This document shows, piece by piece, positions 1 to 9,455 of a DNA stretch of 64,000 nucleotides. The position numbers and the translations under genes were made by a program. The stretch's first letter is position 1, and every line of letters begins with the position of its first letter. The notes beneath the pieces were generated by a model. It saw only the letters and a list, made by a program, of their open reading frames with translations. It had not been told where the DNA came from and did not search any database. The stretch is from Streptomyces sp. NBC_01268 (GTDB lineage: Bacteria > Actinomycetota > Actinomycetes > Streptomycetales > Streptomycetaceae): assembly GCF_036240795.1 (NCBI RefSeq), contig NZ_CP108454.1:930001-994000 (forward strand). The letters are read 5' to 3'.

Positions 1-1633
1 CGCCGGGGGCGAGGAGTTCGGTGAGGGGGGTGCCGGGCAGCAGGGAGTGGCCGAACATCGACTCGGCGGAGGGGCTGGCGTACCGGACGGTGTCGTCGTC
101 GTCGACGATGAGGATGACGTCCGAGGTGTTGTGCACCAGGGTGCGGAAGTAGGCCTCGCTGGTGCGGCGGCTGACCTCCTCGCTGAGTCCGAACCGCTCC
201 AGGGCGAGCGCCGCCTGGGAGGCGAGGGACTGGGCGGGGCCGGAGATCTCGAACAGCTTCTTGTCCGTGCCGGCGAACAGGAGCGCGCCGAGCAACGACT
301 CGCCGGCGGCCGGGGCCTGGAGGGCGAGCGGGCAGACCAGCACATGGCTCTCGGGCTCGGCCGCGGCGGCGAGGGCCGGGTCGAGGCGGTCGACGGGGAG
401 CAGCCGCCTGCCGTCGCCGAGGAGCTCGGTCCAGGAGACGCTCCGGGAGCCGGGGCCGGTGATCTCCGCGATCTGGATGTTCCACGGGTGGCCGGCGGTG
501 GGCACGGCGGTGAGCCGGCCGCGCCGGTCGCGGGCGAGCAGGATCGTCCGGTGCGGCGTGCCGGCGCCGAAGAGGGTGGCGGCCGCGGTCTCGACGGCCG
601 CGGCGACCTCGCGGGGGCTCAGGGCGGCGACCAGGGAGGCGGCGGCGACGCGCAGGCTGCGCTCGCGGGCCTCGGCCTTGCGGTGGTCGGTCATCATGCC
701 CCAGAGCCGTACCAGGACCAGCAGGAACATGATCGCGGAGAAGATCGCGATGACACCGACGTCCCGGTCGGGGTCCCGGCGCAGCGACTGGAAGAGCAGC
801 AGGGCGGGCGCGATGAGGGAGGCGGCCGCCAGCAGCAGGAGCCGCCGTTCGGCGATCCCCGGGGCCGGTGCGGGAGCGGGCTCGGTCAGGCCGGTCATCG
901 AGGGGTGCAGGGCGGCGAGGCCCCATGCGGTGAAGAAGACCACCCAGCCGAGGTCCCAGGGGGTGCCGACCTGCCAGGTGCCCTCCATCTGCTGCATGCC
1001 GTAGACGACGTCGGAGAAGAGGATGCCGCAGGTGCCGAGGGTGAGGAGCTGGACGGCGCGGGAGCGCAGTCCGCCGGGTACGAGGAGCCGGGCGAGCATG
1101 GCGAGCATCAGCACGTCGCCCAGGGGGTAGGCGATGGAGATCGCGCGCTCGACCCACGTCATGTCGGGGGACGTGGCGAGCGGGGTGATCAGGTTGACCC
1201 AGGAGAGCAGGGCGAGCCCGGAGGTGAGGATGAGCGCGTCGAGCGCCACCGCGAGGTCCCGTCCGGCGGCCCGGTGGCGGATGAAGCCGTACAGGCCGAG
1301 GGCGAAGAGCGGATAGGTGGCGAGGTAGAAGGCGTCCGCGACGGAGGGGAAGGGCCGGTTCTGGTGGAAGAACGCCTCCAGCACGTTGTACGCGGTGTCG
1401 CCCGCGACGAAGGTGAAGTTGGCGGCGGCCAGCACGAGCCAGGGCCAGCGGCGGGCCGGGCGGTGCAGCCTGACGCCCGTGAGGATGGCGGCGACCCCGC
1501 TGAGGCCGATGAGCGCCCACAGCACGGTGTGCCGGGACGGCACCTCCAGGTAGGCGACGGTCAGGGCGGCCACGAACAGCACGTACACGAGGGTCCACCA
1601 GCGCAGTGGCCCGGTCAGCTGTCGCAGCGCCAT
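1..1633 (-). CDS. Membrane-anchored GAF-PAS signalling protein, C-terminus beyond window
   Basis: The reading frame opens at an ATG at 1633 and runs off the left edge after about 544 codons. The N-terminal ~290 residues are a multi-pass membrane domain (starting MALRQLTGPLRWWTLVYV) of the kind found in Streptomyces cyclic-di-GMP proteins. A GAF-like region follows (about 310-480), then the start of a PAS domain (HNTSDVILIVDDDDTVRYAS). In this architecture GGDEF and/or EAL domains normally come next, but they would lie outside the window, so c-di-GMP turnover is inference. No plus-strand gene overlaps it credibly; a long antisense frame here is a GC artefact. Confidence 0.75.
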   Translation of the reverse strand, partial: MALRQLTGPLRWWTLVYVLFVAALTVAYLEVPSRHTVLWALIGLSGVAAILTGVRLHRPARRWPWLVLAAANFTFVAGDTAYNVLEAFFHQNRPFPSVADAFYLATYPLFALGLYGFIRHRAAGRDLAVALDALILTSGLALLSWVNLITPLATSPDMTWVERAISIAYPLGDVLMLAMLARLLVPGGLRSRAVQLLTLGTCGILFSDVVYGMQQMEGTWQVGTPWDLGWVVFFTAWGLAALHPSMTGLTEPAPAPAPGIAERRLLLLAAASLIAPALLLFQSLRRDPDRDVGVIAIFSAIMFLLVLVRLWGMMTDHRKAEARERSLRVAAASLVAALSPREVAAAVETAAATLFGAGTPHRTILLARDRRGRLTAVPTAGHPWNIQIAEITGPGSRSVSWTELLGDGRRLLPVDRLDPALAAAAEPESHVLVCPLALQAPAAGESLLGALLFAGTDKKLFEISGPAQSLASQAALALERFGLSEEVSRRTSEAYFRTLVHNTSDVILIVDDDDTVRYASPSAESMFGHSLLPGTPLTELLAPG

Positions 1634-1682
1634 CGTCGACCGCCCCCTTGCCAGGTGGCCCGCAGGAGCCCGAGTACGTCCA

Positions 1683-1729
1683 GTCTCCCGGGTACGGCGG
1701 GGCCGTGCATCTCGCGGCGCCCGGGAGAC
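1683..1729 (-). terminator. Putative terminator after the monooxygenase-like gene
   Basis: A 10-bp perfect stem (gtctcccggg / cccgggagac) with a 27-base loop lies just downstream of the stop of the gene ending at 1739. There is no clear U-tract, so the call rests on position and stem only. Confidence 0.4.
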
Positions 1730-1738
1730 CGGAGCGTG

Positions 1739-2059
1739 TCAGCGGGCGAGCTCGCCCATGGCGCCCCAGCCCTGCTGCGGCACCTCGACGTTGATGATCT
1801 CGGGGGTGGACGCGATGGCTCCGGCCATCGTCTCCAGGCCGGCCTTGAAGTGGGCGGACGCGACGTGGGCGGCGCCCGCCTCGGCGTCGGCGAAGGCCTC
1901 CAGGAGGACGTACTGGTGCGGGTCGTCGACGCTGCGCGACCAGTCGAAGAAGAGGTTCCCGGGCTCCTCGCGGGTGGCGCGGGTGAAGTCGGCGACGAGG
2001 TCGAGCCAGGTGTCGGCGCATTCGGGGCGGGCGGTGAACCGTACGGCGATGAAGATCAT
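1739..2059 (-). CDS. Antibiotic biosynthesis monooxygenase (ABM/YgiN-like) domain protein
   Basis: This 106-aa single-domain protein begins MIFIAVRFTARPECADTW and contains the typical ABM pattern: a first strand, a helix with E-P-G-N-L-F-F-D around residues 33-40, and a second half with VLLEAFADAEAGAAHVAS. ABM proteins are small dimeric ferredoxin-fold enzymes or quinone/heme-like binders; the substrate cannot be read from sequence. The length is normal for the family. It lies between the signalling gene and an IclR regulator on the same strand, with about 90 bases to the latter, so it may be co-transcribed with or controlled by it. Confidence 0.8.
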   Translation of the reverse strand: MIFIAVRFTARPECADTWLDLVADFTRATREEPGNLFFDWSRSVDDPHQYVLLEAFADAEAGAAHVASAHFKAGLETMAGAIASTPEIINVEVPQQGWGAMGELAR

Positions 2060-2149
2060 GCCTCCACGGTGCGCCGCCGCCGGGCGCGCGGCCAGCCGGG
2101 GCGGCCGGGATTCCGGCAGGGTCGGAATCGGCGGGTGCCGGGGAGCCGG

Positions 2150-2923
2150 CTACGGGGTGGCGGGCAGCGCCGCGGTGAAGAGCGGGACGGCGCGGGCGAG
2201 GGCCGCGCGCACGGCACCGTGCCGCTGCCGGAACCCGTCGGTGGGCAGGGAGACCGAGACGGCGTGCACGACCCCGTCGCGACGGGCGGCCGGCAGCACG
2301 GTGGCCAGGCAGGTGTACGCGGGGTCCGCCTCCCCCACGGAGACGGCGAAGCCGCGCTCGCGCACCCGGGCGAGCTCCGCCTCGAAACGCTCGGGGCTGG
2401 TGATGGTGCGCTCGGTGTACCGGGCCATGCCGTGGGCGGCCAGATACCGCCGGCGCTGCGCGGCGGGCAGCTCGGCGAGCAGCGCCTTGCCGTGGGCGGT
2501 GGCGTGCGCGCGGGCTTCGGCGCCGGGCACGAAGGGGTGTGCGGTGTCGGTGACCGGCGCGGTCGTGTCGACGACGGTGATCCGTCCGTCCCGGTAGGCG
2601 GTGAAGTAGGCCTCGGCCCCGGAGCTGCGGCGCAGCAGCCCGAGCAGCTCACCGATGCCGACCTCGCCGCCGCCGAGCCCGTGATGGCGCTGGTAGGCCC
2701 GGTGCAGCGCGGGCACGCGGGGCCCGGGCGCGTACCCCTCGGGGGTGCGGACGAGGTGGCCGCGGGCGATCAGCGGACCGGTCAGGTGGTAGACGGTCGA
2801 CAGGGCACACCCCAGCGTGCGGGCGAGCGCCTTCGCACTGACGGGCCGGTCGGCGTCGGCGACGGCGTCGAGGAGTACGAGGGCACGGTCGACGGACTGG
2901 GGTCCGGGCGGGGACGGGGGCAC
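2150..2923 (-). CDS. IclR-family transcriptional regulator
   Basis: This 257-aa protein has an N-terminal winged helix-turn-helix at about residues 8-70 (VDRALVLLDAVADADRPVSA, then a recognition helix region STVYHL) and an IclR effector domain to the end. The length is normal. IclR proteins act as dimeric repressors or activators of catabolic operons. The candidate target is the monooxygenase-like gene directly downstream on the same strand. Start chosen at the ATG at 2923, which gives the standard spacing to the HTH. Confidence 0.88.
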   Translation of the reverse strand: MPPSPPGPQSVDRALVLLDAVADADRPVSAKALARTLGCALSTVYHLTGPLIARGHLVRTPEGYAPGPRVPALHRAYQRHHGLGGGEVGIGELLGLLRRSSGAEAYFTAYRDGRITVVDTTAPVTDTAHPFVPGAEARAHATAHGKALLAELPAAQRRRYLAAHGMARYTERTITSPERFEAELARVRERGFAVSVGEADPAYTCLATVLPAARRDGVVHAVSVSLPTDGFRQRHGAVRAALARAVPLFTAALPATP

Positions 2924-3060
2924 GGGATCCCAGCCTAGGGCCTGGCGGGGAGGGGGTGCGGGGGCGGGTACCGGGGGGGGTGGGGATGGGTACGGGGGCG
3001 GGCATGGGGGTAGGCGGGCGGTCTCGGGGGCGCGCGACGGGCTCGGGCTTCCGGCGGACT

Positions 3061-3206
3061 CGGGGATCCGAGGTCCTGCGGACCCGGGGGTCCGGTGGGC
3101 CCGGGGGTCCGGTGGGCCCGGGGATCCGGCGGGCCCGGGGATCCGGCGGGCCCGGGGATCCGGCGGGCCCGGGGATCCGACAGACCCGGGGATCCGACAG
3201 ACCCGG
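3061..3206. repeat. 18-bp GC-rich tandem repeat with palindromic units
   Basis: About eight head-to-tail copies of an 18-base unit resembling ggatccggcgggcccggg, each internally palindromic (cccggg, ggatcc, gggccc). The array lies in the noncoding gap between the divergent IclR and VanW genes and ends about 85 bases before the VanW start. Frames reading through it give low-complexity Gly/Pro/Arg peptides and are not genes. Confidence 0.85.
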
Positions 3207-3290
3207 GTGAGATGATCCTCATAGTCCGATAAGCCCGATTCCGCGTACGGTGTACCGATACCCCTGACTCCTTACGCACCGGGAGGGTGT

Positions 3291-5039
3291 GTGCGCCGCT
3301 CCACGACCGACCACCCCACCGCGGCCCCCGCTGGGCGCCGCGGTCACATACGCAAGGCGGCGCTCGCGACCGGCGCGGTCGCGGCCGTCGCCGGAGGGCT
3401 GTACGTGGCGGGCCTCGTCGCCGCCGGGGACGACATATCCGCGGGCACCCGCGTCGACGGGGTGGACATCGGCGGGCTGAGCCGCGCCGAGGCCGCGGCC
3501 CGGCTGACGTCCGCCGCCCCCGCCGCCTGGAAGGACCCGCTGAAGGTCCGTATCGGCGACACGGACGCGACCGTCGACCCGGCCGCCGCCGGACTCACCG
3601 TCGACGTGGCGGCCACCGCCGACAAGGCGGCGGACCCGTCACGCGACCCGGTCACCGTGATCGGCCGCCTCTTCTCCTCGGGCGAACGGGAGATAGAGCC
3701 GGTCGTCGCGTTCGACGCCGCCAAGGCGCGCGCCGCGGTCGACGCCACCGCCAAGGAGCACGACCGTACGGTCCGCGAGGGCGCCGTGGCGTTCAAGGAC
3801 GGCAAGGCGGTCCCCACCCAGCCACGCGACGGGCGCGCGCTCGACGCGGCGGCGGCGGTCGACGCCCTGCGCGGCGCCTACCCCGCGGCCGGCGGTTCGG
3901 CCCCCGTGACGCTGCCGGTCTCCGTGACGCAGCCGAAGGTGCAGGCGGCCGAGGTCTCCCGCTTCATGAAGGACTTCGCCTCCCCGGCCATGTCCGGCCC
4001 GGTGACCCTGACCTCGGGCGACAAGCGGCTCGCGATCTCCGCGGCCACACTCGGCGACCACCTGAGCGTGACGGCGGCCGACGGGCGCCTGAACTCGTCC
4101 CTCGACACCGCCTCCCTGCTGCGCGACCCGGACGTCTCCGGCCCGCTGGACTCCTTCACCGGCGCCCCGGTCGAGGCCCGGCTCGGCGTGCAGGACGGCA
4201 AGGTCGTCGTCGAGCGGGACGGCCGCCCGGGCCGCGAGGTGTCGCCGGCCGCCTTCCAGCAGGCGGTGGAGCCGCTGCTCACCAAGGAGGGGCAGGCGGC
4301 CCGTACGGCTCCGGTGCCGACGACGGTGACCGAACCCGAACTGTCGTCGAAGTCCCTGGCCGCACTGGGCATCAAGGAGCAGATGTCGACGTTCACGGTG
4401 AACTTCCCGACCGCTCCCTACCGGACGACGAACATCGGCCGGGCCGTCGAGCTGATCAACGGCTCGCTGGTGAAGCCGGGCGCGGTGTGGAGCTTCAACC
4501 AGACGGTCGGCGAACGCACGAAGGCCAACGGCTTCGTGGACGGCACGATGATCATGGACGGCCAGTACCAGAAGGCACCGGGCGGCGGTGTCTCAGCGGT
4601 GGCGACCACGATGTACAACGCCCTGTTCTTCGCCGGCGTCCAGCCGGTCGAGCACGGCGCGCACTCCTTCTACATCGAGCGCTACCCGGCCGGCCGCGAG
4701 GCGACGGTGGCGTGGGGCACGCTGGACCTGAAGTTCCGCAACGACTCGGGCAAGCCGATCTACATCAAGGCGAGCTCGACGGACTCGTCGGTCACGATCA
4801 GCTTCCTCGGCACGAAGAAGTACGACTCGGTGGAGGCGGTCGCGGGCCCGCGCACGAACATCAAGCCGCCGGCCGAGCGCAAGGACCCGAGCCCGAAGTG
4901 CGAGATCCAGGAACCGCTGGAGGGCTTCGACATCAAGGTCGACCGGGTCTTCAAGAACGGCGGGGCCGAGGTGAAGCGCCAGACGTTCTCGACGCACTAC
5001 ACGCCACGGGACAAGGTGACGTGCGTGGGCAAGGAATGA
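3291..5039 (+). CDS. VanW-family envelope protein
   Basis: This 582-aa protein starts with GTG at 3291, five bases after a GGGAGG ribosome binding site. A single N-terminal membrane segment (about residues 20-40) is followed by two repeats like the putative peptidoglycan-binding domain PG_binding_4 (about 75-190 and 220-340). A VanW domain (about 365-500) includes TTNIGRAVELINGSLVKPGA and GGGVSAVATTMYNALFFAG. The protein should be anchored at the membrane with its body outside. VanW proteins are associated with cell-wall biology but have no settled enzymatic role. A strong hairpin terminator follows. Confidence 0.9.
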   Translation: MRRSTTDHPTAAPAGRRGHIRKAALATGAVAAVAGGLYVAGLVAAGDDISAGTRVDGVDIGGLSRAEAAARLTSAAPAAWKDPLKVRIGDTDATVDPAAAGLTVDVAATADKAADPSRDPVTVIGRLFSSGEREIEPVVAFDAAKARAAVDATAKEHDRTVREGAVAFKDGKAVPTQPRDGRALDAAAAVDALRGAYPAAGGSAPVTLPVSVTQPKVQAAEVSRFMKDFASPAMSGPVTLTSGDKRLAISAATLGDHLSVTAADGRLNSSLDTASLLRDPDVSGPLDSFTGAPVEARLGVQDGKVVVERDGRPGREVSPAAFQQAVEPLLTKEGQAARTAPVPTTVTEPELSSKSLAALGIKEQMSTFTVNFPTAPYRTTNIGRAVELINGSLVKPGAVWSFNQTVGERTKANGFVDGTMIMDGQYQKAPGGGVSAVATTMYNALFFAGVQPVEHGAHSFYIERYPAGREATVAWGTLDLKFRNDSGKPIYIKASSTDSSVTISFLGTKKYDSVEAVAGPRTNIKPPAERKDPSPKCEIQEPLEGFDIKVDRVFKNGGAEVKRQTFSTHYTPRDKVTCVGKE

Positions 5040-5064
5040 CGCCCGCCTGAGACGACACCGGCCG

Positions 5065-5110
5065 AACGGGCGATGGCCCCCCTCCTTCCGGAGGGGGGCC
5101 ATCGCCCGTT
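5065..5110. terminator. Strong bidirectional terminator between convergent genes
   Basis: A perfect 21-bp inverted repeat (arms at 5065-5085 and 5090-5110, loop ttcc) separates the plus-strand VanW gene and the minus-strand MFS gene, which end facing each other. Confidence 0.9.
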
Positions 5111-5149
5111 CAGGAACCACTCGTGGGCCGCTCACGAGCCATGCGAGGC

Positions 5150-6577
5150 TCAGGCGTCGGCACCACGGACGGACCCGCCGGCGGAAACCCCCTGAGCACC
5201 CGCGGCACCTCCTGCACCCGCCGCACCCGCCGCGTCCACGCCGTCCTCGGCGATCCCGGCGAGGTCCCGGTGCCGGGTCTCACGGGCGCAGCCGAGGGCG
5301 ACGACGGTGAGGAGGGCGGCGGCGATCACGTAGAGGGCGATCGGGGTGGAGCTGTCGTAGTCGGCGAGCAGCGCGGTGGCGATGAGGGGGGCGGGGGCCC
5401 CGGCGGCGACGGAGGAGAACTGGGCGCCGATGGAGGCCCCGGAGTAGCGCATGCGGGTCGCGAACATCTCGGAGAAGAAGGCGGCCTGGGGGGCGTACAT
5501 GGCGCCGTGCAGGACGAGGCCCACGGTCACGGCGAGCAGGAGGCTTCCGAAGGACCCCTGGTCGATCAGGGAGAAGAACGGGAACATCCACAGCCCGACG
5601 CCCACGGCGCCGACCAGGTAGACAGGCCGCCGGCCGACGCGATCGGACAAGGCCCCCCAGAGCGGGATGACGGCGAAGTGGACGGCGGATCCGATGAGGA
5701 CGGCGTTGAGGGCGGTCTGCTTGGAGAGCCCGACCTGGGTGGTGGCGTAGACGAGGATGAAGGCGGTGATGACGTAGTAGCTGATGTTCTCGGCCATACG
5801 GGCGCCCATGGCGATGAGCACGTCGCGCCAGTGGTGCTTGAGGACGGCGACCAGCGGCATCTTCTCGGTCTGGCCCGCGGCGTCCGCCTTGCGCTGCTCG
5901 GCGGCGGCGAGTGCGGCCTTGAAGACGGGCGACTCGTCGACCGACAGGCGGATCCAGAGCCCTACGATCACGAGCACGCCGGAGAGCAGGAACGGGATCC
6001 GCCAGCCCCAGGACAGGAACGCGGAGTCGGACAGCAGCGCGGTGAGCGCGGAGAGCACACCGGTGGCGAGCAACTGCCCGGCCGGCGCCCCGGTCTGCGG
6101 CCACGAGGCCCAGAACCCACGCCGCCGCGCGTCCCCGTGCTCGGACACGAGCAGCACGGCCCCGCCCCACTCACCGCCGAGCGCGAACCCCTGCACCAGC
6201 CGCAGCGCGGTGAGCAGCAGCGGCGCGGCGGACCCGACGGTCGCGTGCGTCGGCAGCAGCCCGATCGCGAACGTCGCCCCGCCCATCAGCAGCAGGCTGA
6301 GCACCAGCAGCTTCTTCCGCCCGAGCCGGTCCCCGTAGTGCCCGAACACGAGCGCACCCAACGGCCGCGCCGCGAACCCGACGGCGTAGGTGAGGAAGGA
6401 CAGCAGGGTCCCGACCAGCGGATCGGACTCGGGGAAGAACAACTTGTTGAACACCAGCGCCGCGGCCGACCCGTAGAGGAAGAAGTCGTACCACTCGATG
6501 GTGGTGCCGATGAGGCTGGCGGCGACGATGCGCTTGAGGGAACCGGGAGGCGTGGGGGCGTGTGTTGCGGCGGCCAT
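5150..6577 (-). CDS. MFS transporter, metabolite:H+ symporter (MHS) family
   Basis: This 475-aa, 12-TM transporter starts at the ATG at 6577, preceded by GGAAG. Upstream in-frame sequence to 6844 is Arg/Ala-rich noise. The MHS signature is clear: TIEWYDFFLYGSAAAL in the first helix, then FGHYGDRLGRKKLLVLSLLL in the loop between helices 2 and 3, and GALSDRVGRRPVYLVG in the second half. Members import proline/betaine, shikimate or dicarboxylates with protons; the substrate is not predictable here. Its first ~30 codons and promoter are duplicated 15.5 kb away at 22.0 kb on the far side of an inserted island. Confidence 0.9.
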   Translation of the reverse strand: MAAATHAPTPPGSLKRIVAASLIGTTIEWYDFFLYGSAAALVFNKLFFPESDPLVGTLLSFLTYAVGFAARPLGALVFGHYGDRLGRKKLLVLSLLLMGGATFAIGLLPTHATVGSAAPLLLTALRLVQGFALGGEWGGAVLLVSEHGDARRRGFWASWPQTGAPAGQLLATGVLSALTALLSDSAFLSWGWRIPFLLSGVLVIVGLWIRLSVDESPVFKAALAAAEQRKADAAGQTEKMPLVAVLKHHWRDVLIAMGARMAENISYYVITAFILVYATTQVGLSKQTALNAVLIGSAVHFAVIPLWGALSDRVGRRPVYLVGAVGVGLWMFPFFSLIDQGSFGSLLLAVTVGLVLHGAMYAPQAAFFSEMFATRMRYSGASIGAQFSSVAAGAPAPLIATALLADYDSSTPIALYVIAAALLTVVALGCARETRHRDLAGIAEDGVDAAGAAGAGGAAGAQGVSAGGSVRGADA

Positions 6578-6676
6578 GTGCACCACTTCCGAGCGGGCGA
6601 GGGGGACTGTTACGTGTCGCCACACCGTAGGAATGCGCAGGTCAGGGGCGTATGTGGTGGGACACCATAGTTCCGG
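6486..6676. repeat. 191-bp direct repeat, left copy (MFS 5' end and promoter)
   Basis: This stretch covers codons 1 to about 31 of the MFS gene plus ~100 bases upstream. It recurs in the same orientation at 22010-22200 with three visible mismatches. The two copies bracket the island. Confidence 0.93.
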
Positions 6677-6809
6677 GGCCCGGGGTGCGCGGGGGCACCA
6701 TGCCCACCTCTCCGCGCCTCGCCGAGCTCCACCGGACGGCGCTCGACGAGGCCCGGAGAGGCCTGTCAGCTTTGCGTGCTGCGCCCCGGTTTGGGGGCGG
6801 GGTTCTGGA

Positions 6810-6886
6810 TCCCGTGCTGGTTCGGTGCTGACCCGAAAGCCCATGTCAGCACCCCTGGGAACCTGTCCCGTGCTGGTTCGGTGCTG
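6810..6886. repeat. Two copies of a 21-bp att-like repeat, left end of island
   Basis: The word tcccgtgctggttcggtgct (+g) occurs at 6810-6830 and 6866-6886 and once more at 21932-21952. The left copies lie about 80 bases from the end of a tyrosine-integrase pseudogene, the normal place for an attachment site. Confidence 0.7.
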
Positions 6887-6967
6887 ACTACGGAGCGTTG
6901 AACCGGGACATTCAGGCAGGGATCGGACGGGGTCCGAAGCCAGTCAGGCGTGCCTCGACGCGAGGTC

Positions 6968-7910
6968 TCACGCGGCCGTGACGAGCGCGTCGAACTCCAG
7001 GGGCAGCGTCAGTTCGGTCTCGCGGGTGAAGACGGCGTCCATGAGGCTCCGCAGCCGCTCCGGCGCGTCCGGCATGACGTGCGCGTACGTCTCCAGGGTG
7101 ATCCGCGGATCACGGTGCCCCAGCCATTCGGCCACGTCCGATACCGGCACGCCCTTCGACAGGCCGGCGGAGGCGAAGAAGTGCCGCAGCCAGTGCGGTG
7201 TGATCTACCTCGTGATGCCGGCGCTGGCCTTGGCGCGGCGCCAGAGCCGGTCGACGAGGGAGTACATGAGGATGTTCGTGCGCCCGACGTTGGAGAACAG
7301 GTAGTCGCCCGCGAGCCGGTTCAGCCCTTCCTCCACCCGGAAGGTCCCATGCAGCCTGACATGCTCCCTCACCTTGGCAGCGATGTAGGCGGGCAGCGGT
7401 ACAGCCCTGCCTTCGTCCATGTCACGCCATTTCAGGTGCCGGATGCGGTGGGCCCGGCCACGCCCCTTGGTGCGAGCCCTCTGCCTGGGCGTCTTCGGTT
7501 TCTCGTTCTCGCCATCCTGCGTGACCTGCCGGTCCACGAAGAGCGTGCCGGCCTCGAAGTCGATCTGTTGCAACGTCACAGCAGTCGCCTCGCCGATACG
7601 CAGTCCGCAGCCGACCATCAGCCAGACCAGCAGCTTGTACGGTCCGGGCAGATGCCGCTCGATCGCCTCGATCTCCTCAAGCGTCGGAAGCTGGATCCGC
7701 TTCCTCGCCCTGGGCTTCGCCCTCCTCCTGCTCGTACGGACCATGCTGGCAGGGGTTCTTGGCTATGCACTCGTTGGCGACAGCGAAGCCGAAGACACCG
7801 GAAAGAGTCTCGTATCGGTTGATCGCCGTCGACTCCTTGTAGCCACGGGTCTCGACGATCCACTTCAGCCACGCCTGCAGATCCACCGGCCAGCACCCGG
7901 CTGCCCTCAC
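6968..7910 (-). pseudogene. Phage-type tyrosine integrase, broken
   Basis: Three pieces of one integrase can be read on the minus strand. Residues from 7910 to about 7690 give the core-binding domain (DLQAWLKWIVETRGYKESTA). A different frame from 7744 to 7208 gives the first part of the catalytic domain (KLLVWLMVGCGLRIGEATAV). After an in-frame TAG at 7205-7207 the same frame continues with HWLRHFF and the tyrosine segment LETYAHVM to a stop at 6968. So there is one frameshift near 7700-7740 and one amber codon. The 5' end is cut off by an IS110 fragment. The catalytic R, H-x-x-R and Y motifs survive in pieces, but an active protein is unlikely unless TAG is read through. Confidence 0.85.
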
Positions 7911-8227
7911 CCTGCTGGAGCGGTTCGGTTCACCGGCTCAGATCCGCAAGGCCAGCTGTCTGCGGCTGGTCACGCTGTTACGGCCGAAGGCCCCCAGGAT
8001 GACTGAGCGGCTCGTCGAGGAGATATTCGCCGCCTGGGACGAACAGACCGTCACCGTTCCCGGCACTGAGGCGGCGGCACTGATCGTCCCGAGCCTGGTC
8101 GGATCGCTGACCGCGGTCCTTGGCCAGCGGAAGCTGCTGGCCGGACGCATCGAGGAATTCCTGGAGGCCCACCCTCTTTCGAAAGTCCTGACGTCGATGC
8201 CGGGGATCGGCGTCAGGGCCGGAGCCC
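7906..8227 (+). mobile_element. IS110-family transposase remnant
   Basis: A single frame reads as the middle of an IS110/IS116 transposase: RFGSPAQIRKA, then RPKAPRMTERLVEEIFAAWD, ending at the transposase_20 motif LTSMPGIGV. Both the DEDD N-terminal half and the Ser-containing C-terminal half are missing. It abuts and truncates the integrase pseudogene's 5' end. Confidence 0.8.
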
Positions 8228-8824
8228 GCAGGCTTCCGAGCTCGCCCCGGTCGAACATCAGGACCCTGGAACCCCGCGACCAAACACGTCTACCTGGCAG
8301 TTCTCGCCCCCGACACCTCTGCGAGCTGGACCTACGAATACGCGGGCATCGACACAGCGGCGGTTGGCTGACGCACGCTTCGCCACCACCGGGGTCACCG
8401 CAACAGCTTGACCAAAGAGATAGGAGCCCCCGGACCTGGTCCAGCACGCCGGCCGGTTCATGAAGATGCTGGACCGTTTCTGGGACATCAACGACAACCC
8501 GTTCGGCGAGCTGCCCTTCTCTCGCCATGCAACGAGACTGCGCGACAAGATCGAGCAGCACTCGGATAGGCCATCAGGGCCGTCCTCCAGCAACGGACGC
8601 CGCCTTGCAAGTCATGCGGCATCTCCCCAAGCCACACGTGGGTGGCATGCAGCGTAGCGACAGCGCGGGCCACAGAAAGGCGCCCGCGCAGCGCCGGTCG
8701 GGCCATCCGATACCGGTTGCCGACCGTACCCGGCACACCGAATCGCTTACCCGAAATCGGCATCCACGCCAAGCGCGAAGACCTTTCGGTGGCCTCTTAT
8801 CAGGTACTGTCGACGGGGAAGCGA
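8228..8824. other. Decayed, non-coding DNA inside the island
   Basis: No intact gene is seen. Short frames such as the one around 8460-8570 (MKMLDRFWDINDNPF) look like fragments of once-coding sequence but match nothing recognised. They are unlinked by frame and lack ribosome binding sites. Confidence 0.6.
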
Positions 8825-9256
8825 CTATTCATCGCCACTTCCCAGTGGAATAAACGGGTCGAAAGTGTAGTAGCGGGACATCTGTTTAACATCCTCCACG
8901 AGGTTGGGGCCTGCGAATTCGCGAAACTTGAACCAAGTTTCAGGGAACCCGAGAAGGTAATCGGTCACCCGAATGCTGGCCATCTCCGGGACGGCCGCCC
9001 GGTCACTCGACAAAAGTGTTTCTATGAGATCGGCCGACTCTCTCAGCGTGAACACTTCAGGCACCTCAAGTGCTGGGAGTAGGATCCCCTCCACGAAGAT
9101 TTGACTAACGAGGGAATACGGGCCAACCTCGGCGTCAAGATCGCCCATCAGGTCCCTATGATCGCGCTCCAGGGCCAGGATTGCCCCCCTATGGTTCGGG
9201 AATTTGCCCCAAATCAGCTGGCGGACATAGAGCCCATCCGAAATCTCTTCAGGCAC
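8825..9256 (-). CDS. Hypothetical 143-aa protein, possible immunity or accessory protein
   Basis: A GTG at 9256 preceded by GGAAAGGA opens a 143-residue acidic, soluble protein (VPEEISDGLYVRQLIWGKFP at the start; YYTFDPFIPLGSGDE at the end). The frame can be extended upstream, but that stretch translates the CRISPR-like repeats and is unlikely to be protein. No family is recognised. Composition is less GC-biased than the chromosome and matches the island. It lies downstream of the RHS toxin gene on the same strand, separated by a small membrane-protein gene and the CRISPR remnant, so a role as immunity protein is possible but unproven. Confidence 0.55.
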   Translation of the reverse strand: MPEEISDGLYVRQLIWGKFPNHRGAILALERDHRDLMGDLDAEVGPYSLVSQIFVEGILLPALEVPEVFTLRESADLIETLLSSDRAAVPEMASIRVTDYLLGFPETWFKFREFAGPNLVEDVKQMSRYYTFDPFIPLGSGDE

Positions 9257-9455
9257 GATAGATTCATCCTTTCCAAGAAGGGGTGCCCCCTCGCAAGAAG
9301 GTGGCACCCCGAACCTCGTCCGCGAATCAGGCGATATTTTCCGGATCGACCACACACTTTCCGCCGAACGAGCAGTCTTCCTGACGGAATGGCGCAGTGG
9401 CCGAGTCGGCGATAAATAGGATCTCGCCCACAATCCCAAGGCCGACCTGGGAGAC

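Noticed and set aside
47..2938. Plus-strand 963-codon open frame
   Set aside because: It is antisense to three real minus-strand genes (signalling protein, ABM, IclR). The translation is Gly/Glu/Arg low complexity; long mirror frames are normal in >70% GC DNA.
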